Virus record (IMG/VR): IMGVR_UViG_3300006735_000178
Coordinates: 1 to 27,594 of that record
Length of the DNA stretch: 27,594 nucleotides
Direction: 5' to 3' (one strand)
DNA from: a virus
In this document: positions 1 through 10,409 of the stretch, in pieces
Layout: each line of letters begins with the position of its first letter
How positions within the stretch are numbered: position 1 is the stretch's first letter
The notes under the pieces: generated by a model
Database searches by the model: none
Seen by the model: the letters and a program-made list of their open reading frames with translations, nothing else
Told to the model about the DNA's origin: nothing
Position numbers and translations under genes: made by a program

Positions 1-3000
1 ACTGAGTACGTTGTCTTTGTTGAAAAACGGCGGATTCAGACTTCCTCGATGCTGGTTTAATAATGCAGTACCGGGGAAAAAGGCCATCATAGCATTACAA
101 TCTAATAAAGAGAATGATGACAGCGTTTCGTTTGCGTTTTGTATACCAGTAACACCGTTAGGTCCGTTAGCGTATGGATGTGTATATTTGTCACTGTAGT
201 CATTTTGAGTGCCATCATTTACGTCAATAGTTACACCACTAAACCCGCCACCAAAGAATAAAGGAACCCAGTGGTCGCTGCTATCTCTACCTCCACGGAA
301 GAATACTTGAGGCCTAGAGTGAAGGCTACCTAACACACGAACACCAGCAGTAGTGAAGCATCTATGGTCAGCAAAGCGCTGTGCTACATCTGCTGCTGGT
401 GAACTTACTGTGCCAAAATCATCACTCTTAGTATCAGTAATAATATCTAATTTAGTTTGAGAATTTGCTCCATTTTCACTAGTAACAAGCGCTGTATCTT
501 GTCTATATGAAAACAAAGATTTGTTGCCAAATGAGGCTATCTTATCATAAGTGCCTCCGCTTCCGTCACTAATTGTAGTGCCTTCAGCACCAGCAGGTCT
601 TACAAAGTGCCATAGTTCGTTACCTCCATCGAGAACTACATCAGTAGCAGTAATTTCATCAATCTCAATAGTTGGGTTGTTTACCATAGGTAAAATATGG
701 TCTCCTGAATATGCTGTAAATCTAGCACCGTTTAGATTTTTACTCCATGTTTCAGTATTTACCGGCACATTACTAGAATCTACTAACACAGGAGACGGTG
801 TGTTACCATTAGACCCTCTACCTTTACTGATAATTTGCACGACAGTATGTGGTATGTAACCACATTCTGCTCTTAAACCAGCATCAATTTGAGCATCAGT
901 AGCGCAACGGTTACTACTACCTAAAGTTCCATTATGCTCTATTTTTTCAATATCACCATGTTCTACATGTGCTGCCTGAATAGCCATATCTCTATGAATA
1001 CTCGCTGAGAAGAAATTGGATATTGGTTGAATGTTTCGACTAGTATTAAACGCACGAATACGTATAGCGTCAGGTTCCACACCCCACTCACCTAATGTTC
1101 TACCATCAGCAGCAAAGAACTCAGTACAGTCAAAAGGTACTCCCTCTTCTATGTTCGGATTCCTAATATTAATAGCAGCAGTAACAGTAGCAGCAATAAT
1201 TTCATCAGTTACAAGCGTAGTCCAATTTAGACAAGATGAAATTAAACCCCTAATATATGTAGCAGTAGTGGGTGGGTCACCGAATACAGTTGGTGTGTTT
1301 GTTATCGCTGCGGCACCAGCGGCCTGACCTTGTGATGCGTTAAACGCAGTGCCTTCTATTCCGTAAAAGTAGAGTATTCCGCCGGGCTCTTCAGCCCGAT
1401 GTGTGTATGAATATACGTGCCCTATAGAGCCAGTTACATCACTATCAATAAAAGGGTCAGAAACCTGTATGAGCCCATTTTCTAATGGGAAGCCCATATA
1501 ACCCAATATATCAGGATGAGGGCATGAATTGTAAGGTGCTCTAGGTTGAACTTTGATAGTATTACCGGAGTATTGAATATCAACATCATAAGCAGCATTT
1601 ACAGAAGGAACCCCGTTCCAACGATTACCTCTCCAGCCTATTAAATCGGCATTTGTTGGGTTAGCAGGGAACCTACCAGTTGCATCTCCTAAGCCGTGCA
1701 TGTGATGACCTATTGTAAAACCACCTTGACCAACATCTCGGTCATCTATGTAAATTACAATTTCATCATCAAGCGTATCAGGTATTTGTGTTTCATCAAG
1801 TGTGAAAGTTTCGTCCATCGTTCTATAGACTATACGTATACCATGTCTGTTTCCTAAATGGTCTTTGAACTCAAAACCGTATAGGGGAGTGTTACCTATA
1901 CTATCATTAGAAATTTGATTAGATGGTATGTAACTACTATAGGCGGTGGGTAAAGAAGCATTTGATTGACTTTTATGAATGTCACCATATCTTTTAACAA
2001 ACCTCTTATCTCCTTTACGTCCGAATCCCCAATTACCGGCATCAGGTGCGAAGCCGGGTATACCTGCTGCTACTAAACCACCAAAGTTTACCCTACCCAC
2101 TGCTTGTGTACCTACTCTTAAGCCTTCAGTAAAACTAGTAGAATAACCTTCAATTTCTAATGACTCTACATTGACTGTATTATGAGATTGTCCTGACCCT
2201 GTGACCATTGAAATTGCTCTATTAACAGGGTCTGAGTTTTCGTCACCACGTTGAGCAAAGTCGTTAGTAGATTTTATTTGAGTACCTGTATCGTCGGGTA
2301 AAGTATACTGGCGTAAAGTTGTAATAGGAGCAAATGGTCTACCGTGCTTATTTAGTGGCATCGGCGCAGGGTGCATGTTTTCTCCACTTATCTCATCAGG
2401 CTGACACCAAAATGTTCTGAATCTACCACCATGACCAATAAGGAACTCAGGTTGATATGGAACTTGCCCTGTAGCGTTATCTAACCAAACACAGAAATTA
2501 CGACCAGTGGCACCCGGTACAGTGCTATGGATGATTATAGAATGACCTTGATTACCATTAATATCTTGAACTACTCTACCTAGATGTGCTCTAAAATACC
2601 CCATATGACTACCACTGTCTTGTGTATCTAGTGCTTTGTCTAAATCCCACCAAACCGCTGGGTCATGAGCAGAGCCAGTTTCGCCATTTACACTGTTAGT
2701 TCTAGCGTTCTTAGCACCGGCTTGATTGATTGTTCTTACAACTTCACGAGCAGCGGCCTCTACGTCAGTAACACCATCACGTGTTCCAATTAAACCACAG
2801 TCTATTGTTAGCCTTCTAGTAAAATCCATGTCAGTCCAGTGTTTTAAATGTTGAAGTCTATTCTCTTTCATATTTGATAAATCAAGAGTGTTAGAGCGTA
2901 TACCACGTAAAGCCAAAAACGCAGGTATGACTCTAGTGCCATCAGGTGTATCAAACAAAGTAGAAGGGTCACGTATAGAAGCCCCTGTTTTATCCTCACG

Positions 3001-6000
3001 GTGGACTGTTAATTTAACTACAAAGTCATCTAGGCTGGACCTTGTTTTACGACTATACTTATGTAACTCATTAGCCCAATAAGGTAATACTACTGCATCT
3101 TGAGTCCTAGGTAAAATACTGTCACCTATTGCTCTTTCAGACAATGGTCCCCCTGTGTGATAACCAGTATGTACAAAGTGACCATGTCCTTTACCATACT
3201 GAGTTAGTCTATTAGAAGTAGTAAGATTTTTTGAAACTCCTATGGGTGATACTATTACACGGTATTTACCACCTGATGCACCTGACTGTACTACTTCAAT
3301 TACATCACCATCAGCGTAACCTGAGCCACCATTGTTAACAGAAGGTAGTGCTAAAATTCCTCTATTAGTCCCAGCCCCGCCCGTTGTTGAGAGGTTAACA
3401 GTCAATCCTGTGCCACTTCCAGTGGTTGTAGTCGCTAAGCCTGTAGCAGGGCTATAACCAGTACCACCTTCTCTACCATTAGCACCAGCACCATTTTCAT
3501 AAAATGTTTTTAGGGCAGTAACTACTCCCTCAACAGATGCCTTCAAAGTAGATTTAGAATAATTATTAGCAATATCATGAGCATAAGCACTCTCCATAAA
3601 TCTTGAACGCATTGTAGGTCTAACATACTTATTTTGACTTGAAAAACCATTAGCAACGTCAATCTGAGTCATAAAGGCATTTTGACTAGCACCGTTGTAT
3701 TTTATGTTATGAGTGACTAAATCAATTTGGTCACCACCAGTAGCAATGTTATAACCAGTAGTATGCCTTTGGAAGCCGATTTCTGCTACTTTAGGACTGG
3801 TTTGGACTTGCATTTGTAAATCTTGGAAAGCGATGAACTCACGGTCATGAGCACAATCATAAAGCAAAACACGAGCATGGTCATCCCCTTTTAATGTAGG
3901 GTCAAGATACGCTACAATAGGAGGGTGCTCAATCATAGGCTCCCCAAATAACTCTTGGTAGTTTAATCGAATAGTTTCATTGACGTGTTGTGTGTAATTT
4001 TCAGCAGTCTCCCTACAAGTGTTACCGATTAAGAAGTTTTCAAGTGGTATACTATCACGAGCGTCAGTTGCTAAACTTCCCGCTCCACCGTTAAACCCAT
4101 TCCACACTAAAGCCTCATTAAATACACCACGACTTTTAGCAAATAAACCCTCTACTGCGTGAGGATTGTTATAGGTCATATTAGCCCATATAGTATCACC
4201 TTTACGTAAACCACCGGGTGCATATGGGAATAACCATGTTCTATTCAAAATTGCTTCATCATCGTTCCTCATTACGTCATGACATCCAACTCTAAGATAA
4301 ACTTTCTTTGCTACATCGCCTAGAGCACTATTTACTGCTGTCGCTACTGAACTAGTCATACTTCCATCTAAAGTAAGAACTGTATCAGATGAAGGTGTAC
4401 CTTGAGCATGACCATCAGCAATAACAGTCACTTTACCTAGAAACTTAACGCTGTCAATAGTAGAGCCGGATATGGTTTCTATTTCAGCATACACATAGTC
4501 ATCCTTCTGAACATTAAGACTGTTAGTATCTGCTTGTAATAAGCGCTCACTAGTTGTGTTTGTAACAGTTAAAGCAGTAGTAGTGACAGTAGGTGAGGCT
4601 TTGATAGTCCAAGGATGACGAGCAGTAGGAGGTCTAAATGTATCACTAATATTGAGAGTTCTCTCTAGGGCTGAACTATCTTTATCATGGTCAAAGCCAA
4701 ACATAAAACCTCTTTTCACTAACAAAGCCTCTTGGTCTAATATAAAATTAGCATGAGTAGAATCGTAATAATTGGGTAAAGCACCAGCCTTATTGAAAAT
4801 ATCTTCAACTATAATCGAATTTCTATAATCTTCAGGGCTAGTAGGTGTGCTGCTTAAATGTGAAAATGTAGCAGCAGCATCGCCCCAATAAATGAATCTT
4901 CTAATATCTCCGTTAGGTGATTTTGCCTCCAATAGATAATGGTAATCACCAGTCTCGTAGACTATATTGCCATTAGTATCAATGTTAGGTTGTATATTAG
5001 GGAACAGAGCAGCATCTTCTTCTGAGAAACTTAACACTACCAAACCAGTGAATGTCGTCCCATTCATAATAGGCTCTACACCTAAAATTTGACCGCTTGC
5101 TCTACGGGTTTGTATTCGAGCAGCATGAGGATTAGTGGTAGGACCGGCTTTAAACTCAACAGCGCTAACATATTGACGCAGACCGTAGTCTACATTCCCA
5201 CCTTGGGTTTTAACACTAGCAGCATCATGATAGTATTCACTCCTTCTTTCTATAGATGATGATGGGTTTAGGAAACTACCAACTAAGGGAATTAGACTTT
5301 CACTTTGATAGCCCCCTCCTACTAGTAACTGCATACCCGCTTCATGCGTTTCTAAGAACTTCTTAGAATGAGCATAAGTAGCATCTTCAAACTGTATGTA
5401 ACCATCACTAGAAGGGTCATTGTTGTAGATAATCCACTCACCATTTGACAAAAATGCTCTTTGATGTCGCTGTACGTTATCCACGTAGAAGTAAGACTTA
5501 CCTGAACTACCTATGTCAGCAGCAGGAAAGATGTCAGGATTACTAACGTACAGTTTGTAGTTACCTCCACTTGAAACTGCCTCATTTTGAATACTAGCAC
5601 TACGAGTATGATTATTTTGCGATAGAGAGAAAGCATAGGCAGCATGAGCACTGCGGTCACTAGGCGATACTTCTTGATAGCGTCTTCCTACAGGTGATGG
5701 ATTCCAAGTATGTGCTGTCATTGTAGGGTCAAGATGTAATTTCAAAGAGTTATCAGGGCCCGGTAATACACCGTTAGGAATATCCTTGAAGAACTGCTCA
5801 TTAAATAGAGGTATTTCTACTAAAGCACGAGTGCTTGCGAATTGCGTGCCTAACTGATAATCATGTGTAACAGAATCCATTGATTGAAACATTCTGTCAT
5901 TGACAGTAGACCCATCAGCGGTGGCATTCTCAACATAGAAGTTACCATCACCCATAATTACTTCGCCTACTGATGCGGTTACTATACTCCCACCACTAAC

Positions 6001-9000
6001 AGCGCCCGCTGTTGAACTAAGTCCTGTATCTCTAACCCATTCATAGAAATTAGCCACTTCAGAACCATCGCCTAATACAAACGTTCCACTCCCCACAGTA
6101 GAATCCTCGAAGAAAAATGCCACTCCATTTTTACTAGTGTATTCAGCACTGGCACCGTTTTTCAAAAACAAACGCCCCTTCTTTGGGAATGGATAAGTAC
6201 CCCAAGATTTCAAATCTATAGAGCCGTTATTCAAAGCACGTACTTCGATGTATTGAATTCGGTCAGCAGCGGTAGTGTCACGGTCTGTACGAACATTCAA
6301 AGCGTGACATGAGAAACCAAACCTTGTGTTATAAGGCAGCCTCGAAAGTGCGCTAGGGTCAAATGATGGATTTGTATCAAATGCTCCTTGACCTACGCCA
6401 CCTAGGGTAACAGTTACTACTGGAGCGTTAGGGTCTATTTCTTTGACTACGTGTGAATCGGGGCTACCTGACCCTATTTCGTCAACATTTCTATCAATGA
6501 TTGCTGAATTTATACCTACACATTTTACTCTAGTAAATCTTTCAGCGCCGTCTTCACCCTCTTCTTCAGCAATACTACGTAGTTTTGCTCTAGTCATTAA
6601 GTACATTATAGTAGCAAAATGAGAGTCATTTGCATTGTTTCCTACAGTTTTAATGTGTCTTAATTGAACAGTTCTATTACGGTCAGAAGGTTGCACGTAA
6701 ATGCGTTGTTGAATACCCGCTGTAGTTACAGCGTGATTATCTATAATGTCAAACATTTCATGAACAGGACCACTAGAAGCCGCTATTCCTATATCAAACT
6801 CACCAGCAGCGCCTGAACTAACTGAGGCTGAAGGTCTTGGTGATGAAGTAAAACTACCTGCGTTATTAGCCTCTATGATTAAATGATGAAAAACGGACTC
6901 GTGATTATCTTTGGTAGTGTGTGACGCTGCTATATTTTGCGGGGGTCTTCTAGGCTCACTAGACATGGTAGTGTAATTCTGAGGTGTATACCTTTCATCT
7001 AATTCAGAGTCGCTTTCAAAGCCCTCACTATTATCCCCAATCAAAGAGTGTGTAAATGATGCTTCCGCTAAATTACCATCAGTAGGAGCAGAAATCTCAA
7101 TGATACCACCCGGTGCATGTAGAGTCTTACCACTAGCCAAAGATGCTTCAATAGCGTCTATAACATATGTAGAACCTGTAAGTAAATGATTAGAGGCTGG
7201 TACAGTCTTTTCAACCATTAGCATTGGGTTTGTCTTACCCATACTAACACCTGTAAAATCAATTGCATTGTAATGAATTTCTATGTAAGACGCTAAATTA
7301 TACGAAGATAAATCAACTTCTAAAATAGCAACTCTGCTAGTCCTTGACGGTCTAAGATGATGTTTACGTATGTTATCATCTACATCATCTATAGTCCTAG
7401 GCACAGGTCCTTTCAAAACAAATGGCATTGGGTTGAAGCCTTCACCGCCGATTGCTATAAGTTTCCTAGATGGGTCTGCTAGACCATTATCCACAGAGTC
7501 TGAGACTGTGCTAGATGAGGTTGTAGAAACAATCCTACTCTGAGCAATATCCCGATAATAGTCTACTTTACTGTTTATGGGAAATTGCTTTTCAATTCCT
7601 TGGGATGCACCATCGAAGAATAACTCAACAATATCAGCATTACCAAATTGCTGGTCTAAGATTTCTTCATTTGCTCTTGGCATATTTCTAAGATAATGAT
7701 GACCTATGATATGATTAAGCACGTGTCTACCTGAGTGCCCTATCTGAAATGACTCGTCTAATGTACTGGGCCATGTAACAGCAAACGGATTGTTAGCATC
7801 ATTAGTTGTTGTAGCCATTCTACTAGAAAACATTATTCCGTGTTGCTCGAAATGCCCTTCGTCCAATACCATTTGCCCCGTTCTATCAATGAGTTGAGAT
7901 GCTAAATGAGGTGGTTGATATGGTTTACCTGAACCATTATCTAGCAAAAGGTCGGCACTAACCACCACAAAATAATCGTCACCTGTAGCACTACTACGTG
8001 AGTGTAATACTGGTCTAAGCCCGTCTCCATTAGTAGAGCCGTCAAAATCTAAGTGAATACTACTAACAAGCATGGCTCCTGTACTCACGTTAATATTGTG
8101 CAAGCGCACACGCTCGGGTGGTGATTGATTGGGCTTCTGAGTATCACGGTTTATTGCACCGGGATTAATCAGGAGGTTGTAAGGAACATGAGGTATAGAG
8201 CGAGTATTTTTAGTACCGGGTGTTGTTTTGTAATCAACTACACTGTAGTTACCTGATGAGTAGGGAGTGGTTGTAAAATCTACTGTTCCACTTGTTATAC
8301 TCTTCCCTGTCAATTTAGATGCTAATAAAGCAGCATCACTAGTGCTGATGGTTATTGCTGATAAATTACTAACAGAAGAAATAGATGCTATGTCATATGT
8401 TCCTTCTACTGGTTCGATAGGCTCTTCAAATCTAAACAATGCTAGTGTGTTATTATTCACCAATGCTGCATTACGAGTTATCATTTCATTTGAGTACACT
8501 GAACTTATGTGTATACTCTCAATAACACCACGAAACTGACCACCCGGACCTCCTATGTAGACGTGGTCATCTGATTCAGGTAGGAAGCAGCGACCTACTT
8601 TTTCTTCAGCCATTAATTCTCCATTTATGTGAAGAGATACTCTACCTTTGTTAACACTAGCAACAACATGAATTAGTGGTCTTTGATTGATGTTTAGATT
8701 AGTAGCATCGTCTTTAGAACCCACAAAGCGGTTGAAGGAATCTTCAAAGCCGTTATTAGTTGTACTAGGATATACTGTACCATTGTAACCGTTTGAGATT
8801 TCTGTTGCTGTAGAAATTATGACTTTTCTAAACCCAGTATCGGTTTGTAAGTTAACTTCAAAAGAGGCAGGGCCGGGTGTATCTACATTACCTAGTTTCA
8901 GACAAAATTGAGATGACTTTTGTAGTATCACACCACCACAGTCAGGAGTAACCCATGCTTCAATTGCTATCTCCTTACCCAACGCATCGCTAATTACACT

Positions 9001-9165
9001 GTTAACTCTAGCACCTTGAGAGGACTCGCTTATTATATCAGAAGCACTTCTTTCACCCGCAGAATTATCTCTACCTAACTTACTAAACACACCCTGTGGG
9101 ATAATAACGCTGTCACTTACACCATCAAAGAAAAGTGCGTGGTTGGATTGTAACATTATCGGCAT
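1..9165 (-). CDS. Giant tail-tip / receptor-binding protein, at least 3055 aa, 3' end outside window
   Basis: Starts at ATG 9165 with GAGGTG 5 bases upstream, and runs 3055 codons without a stop to the window edge; I read every in-frame codon. Residues about 5-250 form a LamG/concanavalin-like jelly roll (ALFFDGVSDSVIIP, EIAIEAWVTP, then LIHVVASVNKGRVSLHING and FRGVIESIHIS), often used for glycan binding. Two GGxGY segments (GGTGY 1900-1904, GGSGY 1946-1950) resemble motifs of marine phage fibres. His-rich stretches occur at 1994-2003 (HGHFVHTGYH) and 2487-2490 (HHMH). The rest is strand-rich, Ser/Asp/Asn-rich and unrecognised, with no membrane segment. It follows the distal tail gene and is the last gene of the module in view. 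Host recognition at the tail tip is inferred from size, order and the LamG domain. Confidence 0.8.
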   Translation of the reverse strand, partial: MPIMLQSNHALFFDGVSDSVIIPQGVFSKLGRDNSAGERSASDIISESSQGARVNSVISDALGKEIAIEAWVTPDCGGVILQKSSQFCLKLGNVDTPGPASFEVNLQTDTGFRKVIISTATEISNGYNGTVYPSTTNNGFEDSFNRFVGSKDDATNLNINQRPLIHVVASVNKGRVSLHINGELMAEEKVGRCFLPESDDHVYIGGPGGQFRGVIESIHISSVYSNEMITRNAALVNNNTLALFRFEEPIEPVEGTYDIASISSVSNLSAITISTSDAALLASKLTGKSITSGTVDFTTTPYSSGNYSVVDYKTTPGTKNTRSIPHVPYNLLINPGAINRDTQKPNQSPPERVRLHNINVSTGAMLVSSIHLDFDGSTNGDGLRPVLHSRSSATGDDYFVVVSADLLLDNGSGKPYQPPHLASQLIDRTGQMVLDEGHFEQHGIMFSSRMATTTNDANNPFAVTWPSTLDESFQIGHSGRHVLNHIIGHHYLRNMPRANEEILDQQFGNADIVELFFDGASQGIEKQFPINSKVDYYRDIAQSRIVSTTSSSTVSDSVDNGLADPSRKLIAIGGEGFNPMPFVLKGPVPRTIDDVDDNIRKHHLRPSRTSRVAILEVDLSSYNLASYIEIHYNAIDFTGVSMGKTNPMLMVEKTVPASNHLLTGSTYVIDAIEASLASGKTLHAPGGIIEISAPTDGNLAEASFTHSLIGDNSEGFESDSELDERYTPQNYTTMSSEPRRPPQNIAASHTTKDNHESVFHHLIIEANNAGSFTSSPRPSASVSSGAAGEFDIGIAASSGPVHEMFDIIDNHAVTTAGIQQRIYVQPSDRNRTVQLRHIKTVGNNANDSHFATIMYLMTRAKLRSIAEEEGEDGAERFTRVKCVGINSAIIDRNVDEIGSGSPDSHVVKEIDPNAPVVTVTLGGVGQGAFDTNPSFDPSALSRLPYNTRFGFSCHALNVRTDRDTTAADRIQYIEVRALNNGSIDLKSWGTYPFPKKGRLFLKNGASAEYTSKNGVAFFFEDSTVGSGTFVLGDGSEVANFYEWVRDTGLSSTAGAVSGGSIVTASVGEVIMGDGNFYVENATADGSTVNDRMFQSMDSVTHDYQLGTQFASTRALVEIPLFNEQFFKDIPNGVLPGPDNSLKLHLDPTMTAHTWNPSPVGRRYQEVSPSDRSAHAAYAFSLSQNNHTRSASIQNEAVSSGGNYKLYVSNPDIFPAADIGSSGKSYFYVDNVQRHQRAFLSNGEWIIYNNDPSSDGYIQFEDATYAHSKKFLETHEAGMQLLVGGGYQSESLIPLVGSFLNPSSSIERRSEYYHDAASVKTQGGNVDYGLRQYVSAVEFKAGPTTNPHAARIQTRRASGQILGVEPIMNGTTFTGLVVLSFSEEDAALFPNIQPNIDTNGNIVYETGDYHYLLEAKSPNGDIRRFIYWGDAAATFSHLSSTPTSPEDYRNSIIVEDIFNKAGALPNYYDSTHANFILDQEALLVKRGFMFGFDHDKDSSALERTLNISDTFRPPTARHPWTIKASPTVTTTALTVTNTTSERLLQADTNSLNVQKDDYVYAEIETISGSTIDSVKFLGKVTVIADGHAQGTPSSDTVLTLDGSMTSSVATAVNSALGDVAKKVYLRVGCHDVMRNDDEAILNRTWLFPYAPGGLRKGDTIWANMTYNNPHAVEGLFAKSRGVFNEALVWNGFNGGAGSLATDARDSIPLENFLIGNTCRETAENYTQHVNETIRLNYQELFGEPMIEHPPIVAYLDPTLKGDDHARVLLYDCAHDREFIAFQDLQMQVQTSPKVAEIGFQRHTTGYNIATGGDQIDLVTHNIKYNGASQNAFMTQIDVANGFSSQNKYVRPTMRSRFMESAYAHDIANNYSKSTLKASVEGVVTALKTFYENGAGANGREGGTGYSPATGLATTTTGSGTGLTVNLSTTGGAGTNRGILALPSVNNGGSGYADGDVIEVVQSGASGGKYRVIVSPIGVSKNLTTSNRLTQYGKGHGHFVHTGYHTGGPLSERAIGDSILPRTQDAVVLPYWANELHKYSRKTRSSLDDFVVKLTVHREDKTGASIRDPSTLFDTPDGTRVIPAFLALRGIRSNTLDLSNMKENRLQHLKHWTDMDFTRRLTIDCGLIGTRDGVTDVEAAAREVVRTINQAGAKNARTNSVNGETGSAHDPAVWWDLDKALDTQDSGSHMGYFRAHLGRVVQDINGNQGHSIIIHSTVPGATGRNFCVWLDNATGQVPYQPEFLIGHGGRFRTFWCQPDEISGENMHPAPMPLNKHGRPFAPITTLRQYTLPDDTGTQIKSTNDFAQRGDENSDPVNRAISMVTGSGQSHNTVNVESLEIEGYSTSFTEGLRVGTQAVGRVNFGGLVAAGIPGFAPDAGNWGFGRKGDKRFVKRYGDIHKSQSNASLPTAYSSYIPSNQISNDSIGNTPLYGFEFKDHLGNRHGIRIVYRTMDETFTLDETQIPDTLDDEIVIYIDDRDVGQGGFTIGHHMHGLGDATGRFPANPTNADLIGWRGNRWNGVPSVNAAYDVDIQYSGNTIKVQPRAPYNSCPHPDILGYMGFPLENGLIQVSDPFIDSDVTGSIGHVYSYTHRAEEPGGILYFYGIEGTAFNASQGQAAGAAAITNTPTVFGDPPTTATYIRGLISSCLNWTTLVTDEIIAATVTAAINIRNPNIEEGVPFDCTEFFAADGRTLGEWGVEPDAIRIRAFNTSRNIQPISNFFSASIHRDMAIQAAHVEHGDIEKIEHNGTLGSSNRCATDAQIDAGLRAECGYIPHTVVQIISKGRGSNGNTPSPVLVDSSNVPVNTETWSKNLNGARFTAYSGDHILPMVNNPTIEIDEITATDVVLDGGNELWHFVRPAGAEGTTISDGSGGTYDKIASFGNKSLFSYRQDTALVTSENGANSQTKLDIITDTKSDDFGTVSSPAADVAQRFADHRCFTTAGVRVLGSLHSRPQVFFRGGRDSSDHWVPLFFGGGFSGVTIDVNDGTQNDYSDKYTHPYANGPNGVTGIQNANETLSSFSLLDCNAMMAFFPGTALLNQHRGSLNPPFFNKDNVLS

Positions 9166-9174
9166 TATTTCACC

Positions 9175-10407
9175 TCAACCTATGAAGTCAATCGGTACGA
9201 ATACCATCTGATAGGTGTAATGCTCCTCAGCAGCAGAATAAGCAACATCAAACTTTTGTACTGTTCCTTTAATTCCAGTAAATCTATCGTCTTCACTGAA
9301 CTTTACACCAGCAGGGTTATCATTAGTATGTGACATTTTATCGTCTACTCCTAAGTTACCAGTAGGAACGAAAAAGTTTCTAGCAACATACTTTTTACCA
9401 TCAGGTGCTGTAATCATTGAGTTGTATGGAATCTGAATGCCTATAGGATAGTCACCAAATAGCGGTGATGTCGGGTCTTGGTCGTCGCCAAATGTATCAA
9501 TAACTGTTGCTCCCCCAGTTGCTATGGCTGCTAATGTCTGAGAGATAGCCCCAACAATACCCCTTACAATACCTGACCCAACGCCGCCTCTACCTGTATT
9601 GTGAAGTATACCATACAAGTCTTGTACCTTATCACCAGCGGATTTGATACCACCACTACTAGAAGCGTTTCTACCTCCTCTAAAAAGTTCATAATAAAGT
9701 TCAGTGTTCGCGTTGTTTTCAAACTTAACAGAATCTTCTGCTGTCATTTTACCAGCAGTGCTTTGTGTAATTGTAATTCTAGCATCCCCACCATTAGGAG
9801 CATCTGAAGCAGATATAGAGGTTGTAAAGGGGCCACCGCTAAAAGCCCCTATCGCACTTGCTACAGCAGTAGCCAATTGAGCGGGAGTGATATAGGTAGT
9901 TCCCACGGCAACTGTAACAGTTGAAAGACTGCCGGAACCACTCACAAAACCAACTGAACCTGAAGTCAATCTTTGAAGTTTTATCTGATATGTAGTTCCA
10001 TCTTGGCTTTTTAATTTCAAAACTCCACTGTTGCTTCCCCCAACACCATTTGCTAACGTAGTAAACAGGCTATGAGATATGTCTGCAATGCTATTAACGT
10101 TAACTGCACTACTCATTAAATATCCAAAATCTATCACTGCTGATGCTTTTTTAGCAGATATACCTCTTCTAACCAAACTATCATCTGTAAAAATACCATC
10201 TATGATAATAGTTGATGTAGAGCGATTCATGTCTATACCTAAACGCCGACCGCCTAAGTAAGGTAAACTCATACCTCCAACCTTTCTCTCTACAGATAAC
10301 GCTATACTAAGAGCCTGTAACTCCATCCCGTCTTCATACCCAGCCTCAGCCATAACTTCGGGGTCTTCAAAATGTAGTCTAATAGGAGAGCCATATCCGT
10401 CACCCAT
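9175..10407 (-). CDS. Distal tail / baseplate protein
   Basis: 410 residues from ATG at 10407, after GGAGG; the GTG at 10413 is less well placed. It follows the tape measure and precedes the giant tail protein, the usual place of the distal tail protein that caps the tube. The first 115 residues (IRLHFEDPEVM, ELQALSIALSVERKVGG, STIIIDGIF) and the last 110 (IGIQIPYNSMITAPDG, QKFDVAYSAAEEHYTYQMVF) are strand-rich and may form the ring domain. Residues about 126-230 are an inserted domain with TYITPAQLATAVASAIGAF between strands, similar in pattern to the insert of the adaptor. The role is inferred from position; no specific family motif is seen. Confidence 0.55.
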   Translation of the reverse strand: MGDGYGSPIRLHFEDPEVMAEAGYEDGMELQALSIALSVERKVGGMSLPYLGGRRLGIDMNRSTSTIIIDGIFTDDSLVRRGISAKKASAVIDFGYLMSSAVNVNSIADISHSLFTTLANGVGGSNSGVLKLKSQDGTTYQIKLQRLTSGSVGFVSGSGSLSTVTVAVGTTYITPAQLATAVASAIGAFSGGPFTTSISASDAPNGGDARITITQSTAGKMTAEDSVKFENNANTELYYELFRGGRNASSSGGIKSAGDKVQDLYGILHNTGRGGVGSGIVRGIVGAISQTLAAIATGGATVIDTFGDDQDPTSPLFGDYPIGIQIPYNSMITAPDGKKYVARNFFVPTGNLGVDDKMSHTNDNPAGVKFSEDDRFTGIKGTVQKFDVAYSAAEEHYTYQMVFVPIDFIG

Positions 10408-10409
10408 GT

